From NCBI GenBank assembly GCA_965116215.1, contig OZ220494.1:1178001-1242000 (forward strand): 64,000 nt of DNA. Direction: 5' to 3'. A model generated the notes under the pieces. It was not told where the DNA came from, did not search any database, and was given only the letters and a program-made list of their open reading frames with translations. The position numbers and the translations under genes were made by a program. Numbering within the stretch: the first letter of the stretch is position 1; the number at the start of each line of letters is the position of its first letter. The stretch comes from CBDBKL01 sp965116215 (GTDB lineage: Bacteria; Bdellovibrionota; Bdellovibrionia; Bdellovibrionales; JAKFYE01). Below are positions 54,266 through 63,790 of the stretch, one piece after another.

Positions 54266-56947
54266 CTAGTCATTGGCACCATGACACTTTTTAAACTTCT
54301 TACCGCTTCCACAAGGACAGGGGTCATTACGCCCTACTTTTTTTTCTTTACGAACAAATGGACTGGATAGCTTTTCTCCCTGCCCTCTCCCTCCCTGTGA
54401 TTCTGAAGGAGCCATATCCGAGCCAAAAGATTCGACCTCCCGATGAGACATAGAGATAGACTGTTCGTGCCCAAAGCCCATCATATCTCCAAAATCCTCT
54501 TTGGTCATACTTTGATCACGCTGAACCAACTGAATTTTAAATAATTTTTCAAGAACCTCTGATTTTATTGAAAAATCCATCTCCTCAAAAGCCTTAAATG
54601 CTTCTTTCTTGTACTCAATTAATGGATCTTTTTGTGCATAAGCTCGTAAGTTAATCCCTTCTTTTAAATGATCAATCCTCTGTAAATGTTCCTTCCATTT
54701 TTGATCTATAGTCTGCAACAAAAGCATTTTCTGAATCTGTTCAAACATCTCTCCTAAATCATCTTTCTGTTGTGCAAGTGCTTCTTTTATTGACTTCATA
54801 ACTGTCTCATCAATACTCTGAGCATCCAGATCAACTGAAATACCAAATTGCTGACGCAAAGCTGTTTTTAATCCCTCAATATCCCAATTCTCTTTGCTAG
54901 CACTTTCACTTGCAAAGTTTTCTAAAATTGTAGACGTCACCTCACTCAAAATATCTTTAACTATTTGTTCAACATTTTTCCCTTCAAGCACATCTCGTCT
55001 TAAACCATAAATAGAAGATCTTTGTTTATTCATAACATCATCGTAATCCAGAAGATGTTTACGTATCTCAAAGTTATGCCCCTCAACCTTTCTCTGTGCA
55101 CTCTCAATAGCTCGAGACACCATAGGGGCAACAATAGGTTCATCATCAGGCATTTTAAGAGTGTTCATTATTTTTTGTAGGCGTTCACCGTTAAATATAC
55201 GCATCAGATTATCTTCTAAGGAAAGATAAAATTGTGAAGCACCAGGGTCACCTTGACGACCAGAACGACCTCGTAGTTGATTATCAATCCGGCGAGACTC
55301 ATGACGTTCTGTCCCTATAATATACAATCCTCCCGCACTCACGACTGTTTCTCTAGAATCCGCACACTGTTTTTTAAACTTATCTAAGGCCTCTTGATAT
55401 TTTGACGAATCCTCATCTATTGAAATTTTCTTAGCAAGAGCCTCTGCATTTCCGCCAAGAACAATGTCTGTTCCTCGGCCTGCCATATTTGTAGCAATGG
55501 TCACATGGCCATCTTGACCTGCTTGAGCTATGATTTCAGCTTCTTGAGAATGGTATTTGGCATTTAAAACATTGTGTCGAATATCCATCTTCTTAAGAAA
55601 AGCACTCAACTGTTCTGACTTTTCAATGCTGACTGTTCCCACCAAGATCGGCTGACCCTTTTTATTGCGTTCCCTGATATCCTCAGCAATAGCACGGAAT
55701 TTTGCACTCTCTGTTTTATAAATAATATCTTCATGATCTTCTCTTGCGATAGGCTGGTTAGTCGGAATAACCATGACATCTAAATTATAAATCTTTTTAA
55801 ACTCTACTGCCTCTGTATCCGCTGTACCTGTCATTCCCGAAAGCTTGTCATACATTCGAAAATAATTTTGAAATGTCACTGTGGCTAAGGTCTGATTTTC
55901 ACTTTTAACACGAACACCCTCTTTTGCTTCAATCGCTTGATGAAGACCATCACTCCAACGTCTTCCCGGCATTAAACGACCTGTAAACTCATCAACAATA
56001 ACAATTTCATCATCCTTCACCATATAATCAACATCCTTCTTAAAAAGATGATGAGCTTTTAAGCCTTGATAAATATGGTGGATAATTTCAATGTTCTGAG
56101 GATCATAAAGATTGGAAATTTTCATCAGTTTTTCCACATGACGATTACCATCTTCTGTTAGAGAAACAGTTTTTGTCTTCTCCTCGACAGTAAAATCACG
56201 CTCAATTTGTAAATGAGGAATAATTTTATTTATAACATAGTACTTGTCCGTAGACTCTTCAGACGGCCCTGAAATAATAAGTGGCGTTCGTGCCTCGTCA
56301 ATTAAAATAGAGTCACATTCATCGACAATAACGAAATTATGTCCCCTTTGGACATAATCTTCGATGTCAAACTTCATATTGTCCCTTAAAAAATCAAACC
56401 CAAATTCATTATTTGTTCCATAAGTGATATCCGCCCCATAGGCTGTCTTTCTCTCTTGGTCTGAAAGATCGTTGACAATGGTTCCTACTTTTAAACCCAA
56501 CCAATTATATATAGATCCCATCCACTCTGAATCACGAGTTGCTAAATAATCGTTCACAGTAACAACATGAGCACCCTTACCACTTAGGGCATTTAAATAA
56601 ACCGGAAGAGTCGCTGCTAAAGTCTTCCCCTCCCCAGTCCTCATCTCTGCAATACTCCCTCGATGCAAAACCATCCCACCAATAAGCTGAACATCATAGT
56701 GCCTCATACCTAGGGTGCGTACAGCCGTCTCTCTACAGACAGCAAAGGCCTCTGCCATTAAGCTATCAAGAGTTTCCCCTTTTTCTATACGTTGCTTGAA
56801 TTCTCCCGTTTTAGATTGAAGTTGAGAATCGTTTAAATCTTTCATTTTTGATTCCCAATTATTAATGAGATCGACAAAAGGTTTCATCCTTTTAACATCA
56901 CGTTCATGTTTGGTACCAAATAATTGGCTGGCTATCTTTTGTAACAT
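54266..56947 (-). CDS. secA: Preprotein translocase ATPase SecA
   Basis: The motor that drives unfolded preproteins through SecYEG. It is 893 residues from the ATG at 56947 (MLQKIASQLFG), which matches SecA N-termini; the frame is open 57 bp further. Walker A is MRTGEGKTLAATLP, followed by TYGTNNEFGFDFLRDNM, VDECDSILIDEARTPLIISG, the preprotein crosslinking region and ATNMAGRGTDIVLGG, then GTERHESRRIDNQLRGRSGRQGDPG. The C-terminal SEC-C zinc motif KKVGRNDPCPCGSGKKFKKCHG is present, suggesting SecB or ribosome contact. No clear ribosome-binding site was seen. Confidence 0.98.
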   Translation of the reverse strand: MLQKIASQLFGTKHERDVKRMKPFVDLINNWESKMKDLNDSQLQSKTGEFKQRIEKGETLDSLMAEAFAVCRETAVRTLGMRHYDVQLIGGMVLHRGSIAEMRTGEGKTLAATLPVYLNALSGKGAHVVTVNDYLATRDSEWMGSIYNWLGLKVGTIVNDLSDQERKTAYGADITYGTNNEFGFDFLRDNMKFDIEDYVQRGHNFVIVDECDSILIDEARTPLIISGPSEESTDKYYVINKIIPHLQIERDFTVEEKTKTVSLTEDGNRHVEKLMKISNLYDPQNIEIIHHIYQGLKAHHLFKKDVDYMVKDDEIVIVDEFTGRLMPGRRWSDGLHQAIEAKEGVRVKSENQTLATVTFQNYFRMYDKLSGMTGTADTEAVEFKKIYNLDVMVIPTNQPIAREDHEDIIYKTESAKFRAIAEDIRERNKKGQPILVGTVSIEKSEQLSAFLKKMDIRHNVLNAKYHSQEAEIIAQAGQDGHVTIATNMAGRGTDIVLGGNAEALAKKISIDEDSSKYQEALDKFKKQCADSRETVVSAGGLYIIGTERHESRRIDNQLRGRSGRQGDPGASQFYLSLEDNLMRIFNGERLQKIMNTLKMPDDEPIVAPMVSRAIESAQRKVEGHNFEIRKHLLDYDDVMNKQRSSIYGLRRDVLEGKNVEQIVKDILSEVTSTILENFASESASKENWDIEGLKTALRQQFGISVDLDAQSIDETVMKSIKEALAQQKDDLGEMFEQIQKMLLLQTIDQKWKEHLQRIDHLKEGINLRAYAQKDPLIEYKKEAFKAFEEMDFSIKSEVLEKLFKIQLVQRDQSMTKEDFGDMMGFGHEQSISMSHREVESFGSDMAPSESQGGRGQGEKLSSPFVRKEKKVGRNDPCPCGSGKKFKKCHGAND

Positions 56948-57235
56948 GCTTTGAAAGTGTATTCTGAATGAGCTCAATCGTCTAGCCCTAACGAAGAGGA
57001 ACATTTCGTTAGCGTTTTATTCTCAAGCCTGTCGGTACTTTTTATATTTCTACGAAGCTCAGAGTCCCCTGTTGCCAAATATATTAAAAATCACCCCCTC
57101 CAAAAACTAACGCAATTCGTTTTCTAACACACAAAGAAGCTCAATGAAATTGTAGATTCTTATCTAGTTCAGAAATCTTAGTTTTCCGAGAAACAAAAGG
57201 GGCATGTATAAGTTTTAAGAGACAGATCTCACTTC

Positions 57236-57706
57236 TTAATTTGTATTTTCATATCCTATTTGTCGAAGACCTTCATACAAGGTAATGGCAACGGCATTAG
57301 CCAAATTTAAACTTCTTACAGCCCCCAACATAGGAAGAGCAACAGTCTGCTCTCTATTTTCTTTTAACATTTGATCGCCAAGCCCCTTTGTTTCCTTCCC
57401 AAAGACGAACCAGTCCCCCTTTCGAAAGGAGCTGTCATAAATAGAACGCTGACCTTTTGTCGAAAAATAAAAAATCCGATCTGGTGGAGAAGAAATAGCC
57501 TTTTTACAATTCTGCCAAGAAGAATACATTTTCCATGTCAAGTGGGGCCAATAGTCAAGCCCTGCCCGACGCAATTGCTTATTGGAAATATCAAACCCCA
57601 GAGGTTCAACGAGATGGAGACTTGATTTTGTAGCCACACAAGTGCGTCCTATATTTCCAGTATTATTGGGAATCTCTGGCTCGACTAAGACAACATGAAA
57701 ATTCAT
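57236..57706 (-). CDS. trmL: tRNA (cytidine/uridine-34-2'-O)-methyltransferase
   Basis: 156 residues, single SPOUT domain with the trefoil knot. The N-terminal FHVVLVEPEIPNNTGNIGRTC and the later VFGKETKGL and MLGAVRSLNLANAVAITLYEGLRQ are typical of TrmL (formerly YibK), which 2'-O-methylates the wobble base of tRNA-Leu isoacceptors. Length matches E. coli TrmL (157). AAGGTC precedes the ATG. It is followed on the same strand by secA after about 290 bp and preceded by the LolB-like gene. Confidence 0.93.
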   Translation of the reverse strand: MNFHVVLVEPEIPNNTGNIGRTCVATKSSLHLVEPLGFDISNKQLRRAGLDYWPHLTWKMYSSWQNCKKAISSPPDRIFYFSTKGQRSIYDSSFRKGDWFVFGKETKGLGDQMLKENREQTVALPMLGAVRSLNLANAVAITLYEGLRQIGYENTN

Positions 57707-57726
57707 AATAGACCTTATCGAAGCCT

Positions 57727-58320
57727 TTAAGAAAAACCATCAGGCTTTTTAATAGAGAAAATATTAGGGTTTATATCGACATTCCCCTTAAAGCCCTTCA
57801 ATAACATTTGCACCTGATGCGTATTGTTTTCAAATAGGATTGTTCTCCGATCACGATATCTTTTTTTCCATGACAACACCACTTCCTCATCCGAACACTT
57901 TAATAAAAAGCCATTTTTATCTTTTATACATGTCCACCCCGGTTGACGCACCTCCTGATCAAAGAAGGCGGCCATCAGTACATTTGGATGAATGGCAATT
58001 CCCAATATGTCTTTAAACACCCCCCCATGCGATCGTATTTTTCGGTAGTGCTTTTGACGTGTTAAAAGATAAGTCAATTGATGGTCCTTCCTTGCCAAAC
58101 TAGCTAGATGGACCCCTAAGGAGGCTGTCACTTCTAATCTGAAATTTTTCGGCCTCTGCGCTATGATATCAACATAGACAATATGGGACTTTCTCATCGT
58201 TTTATGACGAATCAATGCCTTTGCTGACCACATACCCGACTGGTAGGAATCAAAAGATAGAGGAACAGTACTACAAGATACACTTATCAAGAGGACAGAA
58301 ATAAAAAACAGATGAGTCAT
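57727..58320 (-). CDS. LolB-like outer-membrane lipoprotein
   Basis: 197 residues from the ATG at 58320 (MTHLFFISVLLISVSCSTV), one base after the stop of the TPR lipoprotein gene; a longer reading frame overlapping that gene is not the true start. The lipobox is ISVSC. The mature protein (SYQSGMWSAKALIRHKT..., DIIAQRPKNFRLEVTASLG) has the single-domain half-barrel pattern of LolB/DUF4292-type lipoproteins that insert or chaperone lipoproteins, with no other motif. Cotranscription with the TPR protein is likely; a joint role in lipoprotein or outer-membrane biogenesis is inferred. Confidence 0.8.
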   Translation of the reverse strand: MTHLFFISVLLISVSCSTVPLSFDSYQSGMWSAKALIRHKTMRKSHIVYVDIIAQRPKNFRLEVTASLGVHLASLARKDHQLTYLLTRQKHYRKIRSHGGVFKDILGIAIHPNVLMAAFFDQEVRQPGWTCIKDKNGFLLKCSDEEVVLSWKKRYRDRRTILFENNTHQVQMLLKGFKGNVDINPNIFSIKKPDGFS

Positions 58321-58321
58321 T

Positions 58322-60148
58322 CTATTTCTCAGCAGATAGGGGAACCGGTTGACTCGAAAGACCTCTGCTGAAGACCCGATTCGCCACTTCCTGCTCAAGA
58401 TATGTGATCTTGAGCTTGAGGTTTTGAATTTTAAATGCATCTTTCTCAAGTTGAACTGCCTTTCCATACATCTTTTTGGCCTTTTGAGGACGTTCATAGC
58501 GATAATAGGCATCTCCAAGATGTTCGGCAATAATGCTCTCTGTCGAATTGAGTCGATAAGCAGACTCTAATGCTTTAACAGCTTTTGCATAATCACCCTT
58601 TTTATAAAAAATCCAACCTAATGTGTCCCGAATATGGCCGTCTTTTGGTTTAAGTTGAATCGCCTTTTGAACCAAGTCTAGGGCAACATCCAATTCAATT
58701 TCCATTTCAGCATATGTATAAGCAAGATAGTTTAATGCTTGAACAAACTGGCCATCCAACACAATAGCCCTTTTCATATGGGATATGAGTTTTTCCTTAT
58801 TCCCTACCTTATCGTAAAATAGACCTAGTAAAAATTGCAATTCTGCATTTTCAGAAAATGTCTGAACTGTTTTAGCTAATATATTTATAACGACATCATA
58901 CTTATCTTTATCCCCTACAAGAGAACTATAAACATAATATAACTTGGCTCTATTGGGGCTGTCTTGAATAGCCGAAAGGGCCATATTTTCAGCCTTTTTA
59001 TAATGACCATCTATTGTATAAAAATAGACAAGACGGGCGATCGCTTCATCATAGAAAGGGCTTTCCTTTGATATTTTTTGAAATTCCTGAATTGCCTTTT
59101 TATCCTCCCCTATTTCATCATATGTAGCAGCTAAAAAAAAGCGGACCTTATCCAACTCTGGGGATAGAGCCAAAATTTCCTTGAGTTCTTTAATCCCTCT
59201 AGAATATTTTTTCTTTTCCAAAGAGATAAGAGCCATTTTTATACGTGCATTCAGTTGCTCAGGGTCTGACTGCGCTAAGATTTTATATTGTTCATAAGCC
59301 CTATCATATTCTTTCTCTGACTCATAAAACCGAGATAGCACCTCAGCAGCCTCCACTGAAGGCCCAGAAACTTTCTGAAAGTGAGCCAGTCCTTTGATAG
59401 CTTGACGTTTATAACCTAAAGAGTACTGAACTTTTGACAAAGAAAGAGCTGCATCGACAAAATCAGGTTTTCTTTTTAAACTCTTTTTAAAATCCTCGAT
59501 AGCTTTTTTCTTTTGTCCCCTGGCCATATTCACACGACCCATATGATAATATGCCACTCCCGACACGTCTAAATCAGGATTTTTGGCCACCTTTTGTAAG
59601 ATACGTAAAGATTTATTATATTTTTTCTGCTTAGCCAATACTGACCCCAAGGACAAAGAAGCCTCTGCCTCTTCAGGGCTTAGAGTTAGAATATGAAGAT
59701 AGCTTTTCTCAGCCTTGCCATATTCTTTCATTAAAAAGTAAATCCCACCTAAAAGTAAATGAGCCTCTATAGAATAGGGATCCATAGCTATGGCTTCTTT
59801 TACATCTTTCAAGGCTTCAAAAAACTGACCTTGCTTTATAAACTCCATGGCTAACTTGATTTTTACCATTGAGGAATGAGGGTCATAAAGCAAAGCTAAT
59901 TTATAGTTCTCAATGGCCTCTGAGGAGAGACCATTTAAGCTCAAGACATTTCCAAGAGCAAAATGATAATCGGCTTTGGATTGAAAATAGGAAGGATCCA
60001 GAGCCTCTTGTCTTACATCTCTCATTACAGAAGAAATCTTCAAAGGATTTCCCTGTGGCTCTTGATGGACTCTCAAGCCATTTCCTGTCGAACAACCAGA
60101 TGTCAGTAATAATAAAAAAATAAGACTCTTAGATGACCCCAAAAGCAC
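58322..60148 (-). CDS. TPR-repeat lipoprotein
   Basis: 608 residues. The signal peptide ends in the lipobox LTSGC near residue 19. The rest is built from about 15 tetratricopeptide repeats (for example ALGNVLSLNGLSSEAIENYK, AHLLLGGIYFLMKEYGKAEK, DTLGWIFYKKGDYAKAVKAL), so it is a periplasmic or membrane-bound scaffold. The annotated first codon GTG (60148) sits one base after AGGGGG; the TTG two codons later has better spacing and may be the true start. It overlaps nothing and leads the LolB-like gene. Partner proteins are unknown. Confidence 0.9.
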   Translation of the reverse strand: MLLGSSKSLIFLLLLTSGCSTGNGLRVHQEPQGNPLKISSVMRDVRQEALDPSYFQSKADYHFALGNVLSLNGLSSEAIENYKLALLYDPHSSMVKIKLAMEFIKQGQFFEALKDVKEAIAMDPYSIEAHLLLGGIYFLMKEYGKAEKSYLHILTLSPEEAEASLSLGSVLAKQKKYNKSLRILQKVAKNPDLDVSGVAYYHMGRVNMARGQKKKAIEDFKKSLKRKPDFVDAALSLSKVQYSLGYKRQAIKGLAHFQKVSGPSVEAAEVLSRFYESEKEYDRAYEQYKILAQSDPEQLNARIKMALISLEKKKYSRGIKELKEILALSPELDKVRFFLAATYDEIGEDKKAIQEFQKISKESPFYDEAIARLVYFYTIDGHYKKAENMALSAIQDSPNRAKLYYVYSSLVGDKDKYDVVINILAKTVQTFSENAELQFLLGLFYDKVGNKEKLISHMKRAIVLDGQFVQALNYLAYTYAEMEIELDVALDLVQKAIQLKPKDGHIRDTLGWIFYKKGDYAKAVKALESAYRLNSTESIIAEHLGDAYYRYERPQKAKKMYGKAVQLEKDAFKIQNLKLKITYLEQEVANRVFSRGLSSQPVPLSAEK

Positions 60149-60681
60149 CCCCTACATAAAAAGAATCGGTCACAATGGGTCACGACATAAGAAGCCTTTT
60201 AAGAAAAGAGATTTATAGAGTTCAGTTTTCAAGTATTTGATAATGAAATGTAGAATGGACCTTAGCAAAGGACTCCTGGCCCTCAAGTGATCTCTATTAT
60301 CATTGTCAATCCCATCTACAAATAAAAAGTATTTGGTCAGAACAATTCAAAACTCAGGGTTTTCAATCTTTTTTGGATTCTATGCTCTTTATCTACCTTC
60401 TGAGACAAACCACAGGACGCTATTTCCCGGACAGAGGGGAAGTTTTTTCAAACAAAAAGGGCTATATAACAGATTTTCAACGGTAAAAGGGATCACTTAT
60501 AGAAATTAATTCGTAGTCCCTATGTTAAAAAAAGTAGGACAAGTTACCCACTTGACAGGAAGTGACATTCAAGTCTAGATTGCAAATTCAACACTTATGG
60601 CAAGAAACTTATGACATAAGGGTGCTGAAGTTAAACATTAGCCGTAAACATCGTACAAAGATCTTACGGGGAGGGTAAAAA
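60149..60681. other. Intergenic, 533 bp, divergent spacer
   Basis: It lies between the TPR lipoprotein and the PhaR-like gene. One frame (about 60280-60490) is open for roughly 60 codons with protein-like composition but lacks a start codon and ribosome-binding site, and may be a remnant. A plus-strand 68-residue ORF over the same bases is also unsupported. Confidence 0.5.
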
Positions 60682-61212
60682 GTGGATATACAAAGTCAGA
60701 CAATTCGTAATAATAACAATGGGTCAAAGGTTATTAAGCGTTATCAAAATAGAAAGCTCTACGATACTCAGCAGAGCTGTTACGTCACACTCGATGACAT
60801 TGCAAAAATGATCCGAACAAATGAAAAAGTTACCGTAGTTGATAATAAAACAAAAAGAGACATTACAGCATCTACTCTGTCTCAGATTATCTTTGAGGCT
60901 GAGAAAAAAGCAGCTAACTATGCCCCTCTCAATGTCCTTCGGGAAATCATTCAAAACAACAATGGCAGTATGTCTAGCTTTCTAGCAAAGCTAGGTGTCT
61001 TTAACCCTGAGATTAAGAAGGCAGAAGATCCTATAGAAATGAAAGAAACTCTTCAACCACGTCCATCACATGATAATATTAAGTCAAATTTAGATCAACG
61101 TGTGAATAATGCCGCAAAGGGTTCTTACCAAAGCCCTCATAGAACAACACCGTTTGATGCAGAATCAGCAACCCCAAAACTCCCGGGTGCCAATCGAACG
61201 CTGGATAATTAA
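60682..61212 (+). CDS. phaR: PHA-accumulation regulator (PhaR-like DNA-binding protein)
   Basis: 176 residues with a GTG start behind GGGGAGGG. The N-terminal domain, VIKRYQNRKLYDTQQSCYVTLDDIAKMIRTNE (about 17-50), is the PHB/PHA accumulation regulator DNA-binding domain, and NKTKRDITASTLSQIIFEAEKK is its second half. The C-terminal 80 residues are polar, with proline and lysine, and look unstructured. PhaR regulates phasin and granule genes and binds polyhydroxyalkanoate. No PHA synthase is in the window, and in several delta-like bacteria this domain has no known target, so function here is inferred. Confidence 0.88.
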   Translation: MDIQSQTIRNNNNGSKVIKRYQNRKLYDTQQSCYVTLDDIAKMIRTNEKVTVVDNKTKRDITASTLSQIIFEAEKKAANYAPLNVLREIIQNNNGSMSSFLAKLGVFNPEIKKAEDPIEMKETLQPRPSHDNIKSNLDQRVNNAAKGSYQSPHRTTPFDAESATPKLPGANRTLDN

Positions 61213-61509
61213 TGAACCAGCAGTCATGATGGGTCCACTGGTGCATTGGTGTAGAAGTTAAAAGCATCATATCTGAGCACTGACTGTTGTCAAAAAGTGA
61301 GTGTCCTCTCGTGACTCTTGAAGTTGGAACAACGACTCAATACCAACTTTTTAGAAAACTGTTTCAATCTATAGTCTGAACCACTACATATTTTGTCTTC
61401 TCAACTTGAACATTGGTATTAGAGTGCTTTAGGCAACGCTTTATAAAAGATTTTCAGAATTGATTGAAATGATGATTTATAAGTATATTTCTCTCTCCTG
61501 TATTTTAAC
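61213..61509. other. Intergenic, about 300 bp, nothing seen
   Basis: The convergent spacer between phaR and the sigma-54 activator gene. No gene, hairpin or repeat is visible. Confidence 0.55.
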
Positions 61510-63060
61510 TTATCGTGCCATCCTTCTTTTATCTAATCCATATTTTTCAACTTTCATAATAAGACTGGCACGACTGATACCCAGCTCTTTAGCCAATTTG
61601 GATTTATTCCAGCCTGTGCGAAGTAAACCTTCTTTGATCATATTGTGCTCTAGCTCCTCAACAGCATCTTTCAGTTTTCCTTCAATAGCAGCCCCTTGAA
61701 ACTGACCTGACTGACTGGATTCACGAATTCTTTCAGATAGCATATCAGCCGTAATTTTAATTTCGTCACCAGCCAACACAACTAGACGTTCTATTTCATT
61801 TTGTAGTTCACGAACATTGCCCTGCCATGAGTGGTCCAAAAGTTTTTCCAAAGCACGTTTTGTTATCGTTTTCTGTGGCATATCCTCTTTCAAACAACTA
61901 GAGAGAAAATGTTCTATAAGAATGGGTATATCCTCTTTTCGTTCTCTCAGTGGAGGAACTTTTAAATTGATAACATTTAACCTATAATAGAGATCCTCTC
62001 TAAAAGAACCCTTTTCTACCATATCCTTCAAATCTCTATTGGTTGCAGCAATAATACGTATATCTACTTGCTTTGGACGAGTACTACCAACAGGAAGAAA
62101 AGTGCCCTCTTGTAATATGCGAAGAAGTTTAACCTGCATAGCAGAAGACGTATCTCCAATCTCATCGAGAAAGAAGGTCCCCTTATCTGCCATCTCAAAC
62201 AATCCTTTTTTATCCTTAACGGCCCCTGTGAAAGCTCCTTTTACATGACCAAAAAGCTCTGACTCCAGTAAATTATCATTAAAAGCAGAACAGTTCTGAA
62301 TAATAAAGGCCCGTTCCTTTCGAGGGGAATTGAAGTGAATGGACTTGGCAATCAGCTCCTTACCTGTTCCGTTCTCTCCTTGAATAAGTACAGTGCTTTC
62401 TGCATTTTTAATCTTATCAAGAAGTATATAGAGTTCTTGCATGGGTTTAGACTTTCCAATCATATTGTCATACTTATAACGACTCCCCAGCTCCTTATTG
62501 AGTTCGTTAATCCTCTCCTCCCGACTAGAAATTTCTAAATGAAGAGTGACAATTTCTTTAGCCATCAGATCAACTAACTCTATAAAGTGTAAGCGTTCAT
62601 CATCTTTCAAAAATGTTAATTTGGATAAAGACTGAGCAATAAGGTCTTCAGAGGCCCCGCTTTTAGAAAGGTTTTTAGCAACAATATCTAATCGCTCTTT
62701 ATTGTATGTTCCATCAAAAAATCCCAATGCCAACACTGTACCAACGAAATCTCCTTCAATAACTATAGGAAAGACACCGACGTCAAACCCTGCAAGCTCC
62801 CATTTTCTGATATTATAGGAAATATCTGTCTCCTTTATATCCTCTATAGCTGCTTGAACAAGCTCAGAGAAATTTTGATGAACAGAGTGTTTTTCCAAAA
62901 AAACCTTCATCGCTGAATTGGAAAACTTTGAAATATCTCCAGTCCCTTTAACTTGCCCCCTATCATTAGTGAATAGAATCTCTACATTCCACCATGAACT
63001 TAAAAGATGTCTCAATTTTTTAATCACATGTGTGTGTTCAAACTCGCTCCAGTTAACCAT
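61510..63060 (-). CDS. Sigma-54-dependent transcriptional activator
   Basis: 516 residues. The N-terminal ~190 residues (WNVEILFTNDRGQVKG..., GFDVGVFPIVIEGDFVGTVLALGF) look like a PocR/GAF-type sensory domain with no phosphorylatable aspartate. The AAA+ domain has Walker A GENGTGKELIAKSIH (about 228-242), the sigma-54 contact GAFTGA, Walker B KGTFFLDEIGD and the arginine region. The Fis-type helix-turn-helix is GWNKSKLAKELGISRASL near the C-terminus. GGGGGTTTAAG precedes the ATG. Its target and ligand are unknown, and it stands alone. Confidence 0.93.
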   Translation of the reverse strand: MVNWSEFEHTHVIKKLRHLLSSWWNVEILFTNDRGQVKGTGDISKFSNSAMKVFLEKHSVHQNFSELVQAAIEDIKETDISYNIRKWELAGFDVGVFPIVIEGDFVGTVLALGFFDGTYNKERLDIVAKNLSKSGASEDLIAQSLSKLTFLKDDERLHFIELVDLMAKEIVTLHLEISSREERINELNKELGSRYKYDNMIGKSKPMQELYILLDKIKNAESTVLIQGENGTGKELIAKSIHFNSPRKERAFIIQNCSAFNDNLLESELFGHVKGAFTGAVKDKKGLFEMADKGTFFLDEIGDTSSAMQVKLLRILQEGTFLPVGSTRPKQVDIRIIAATNRDLKDMVEKGSFREDLYYRLNVINLKVPPLRERKEDIPILIEHFLSSCLKEDMPQKTITKRALEKLLDHSWQGNVRELQNEIERLVVLAGDEIKITADMLSERIRESSQSGQFQGAAIEGKLKDAVEELEHNMIKEGLLRTGWNKSKLAKELGISRASLIMKVEKYGLDKRRMAR

Positions 63061-63790
63061 GACTTAAACCCCCATCAAAAAGAATCTTATAAAGTGAAAG
63101 ATATTTCGCTAAATAAAGAGACATATAGTCTTCTATCGTCAAAATTTTACACAATCTAAAGAGATGTCTGCTTTTTAGACACTTTACAGACTAAGGTTGA
63201 GAGGATTTGAATTGTACCTGTTCCTTTTTAGTTGTTTGAGTTTTTAGAAGTTTTAAGAGTCATTTGCGCCACCAAGAGAGAATGGAAAGAAGAGTTTTTC
63301 TAAAGGCTTTCAAAACGAGTTTTCTGAGGCGCAGGGCGTATCCGTTGAGAAATCGTTTATTCTATGCTGGATGGCAGCAAGTCCTATCCAGCTTACGCTT
63401 TTAGCCTGCGCCACGAGCCTACGTTGGAAAAAGGCTTTTATTTTTCTCTTAAAGCGAGTTTTTTGAAGCGCAATGCGTATCCGTGAAAAGATCGTTTATT
63501 CTATGCTTGATGGCATCGAGCACTATCCAACTTGCGTTTTTAGCCTTCGGCAGAGACGCTCTGCGCCCTTCAAAGCTGTTTGAGCTTTAAGGGGAAGATA
63601 AAAGTCTTTTTCCTACAGAAGAGCGTATCTGCGGAAATGCAGTTTGTTCTATCCCTGAATGCATCGAGCCCTCTCCAGCTTATGCTTTTAGCTTGCGGCG
63701 GAGACGAGCTGCGAACCTCAGAGTTGTTTGAGATTTTTGAAAGCCTTTAGAAAAACTCTTCCTCTTACCATTTTTAAAAAAATAACCTAT
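63061..63790. other. Intergenic, 730 bp, mostly hairpin repeat
   Basis: It contains the composite repeat at 63289-63761 and, before it (about 63230-63271), a truncated copy of the right arm seen at 4079-4117. No ORF was seen. The large repeat begins about 30 bp beyond the stop of the minus-strand ABC transporter gene. Confidence 0.7.
63289..63761. repeat. Composite nested hairpin repeat
   Basis: The outer arms 63289-63315 and 63735-63761 are perfect 27-base reverse complements of type A. Between them sits a type B hairpin (63426-63440 with 63599-63613, one mismatch) nearly identical to 3782-3969. The element therefore looks like a type B unit inserted in, or grown from, the loop of a type A unit. 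The total length is 473 bp. Confidence 0.9.

Noticed and set aside
60303..60509. 68-residue plus-strand ORF before phaR
   Set aside because: No ribosome-binding site and no recognisable protein character; a different frame over the same bases has more protein-like composition but no start.
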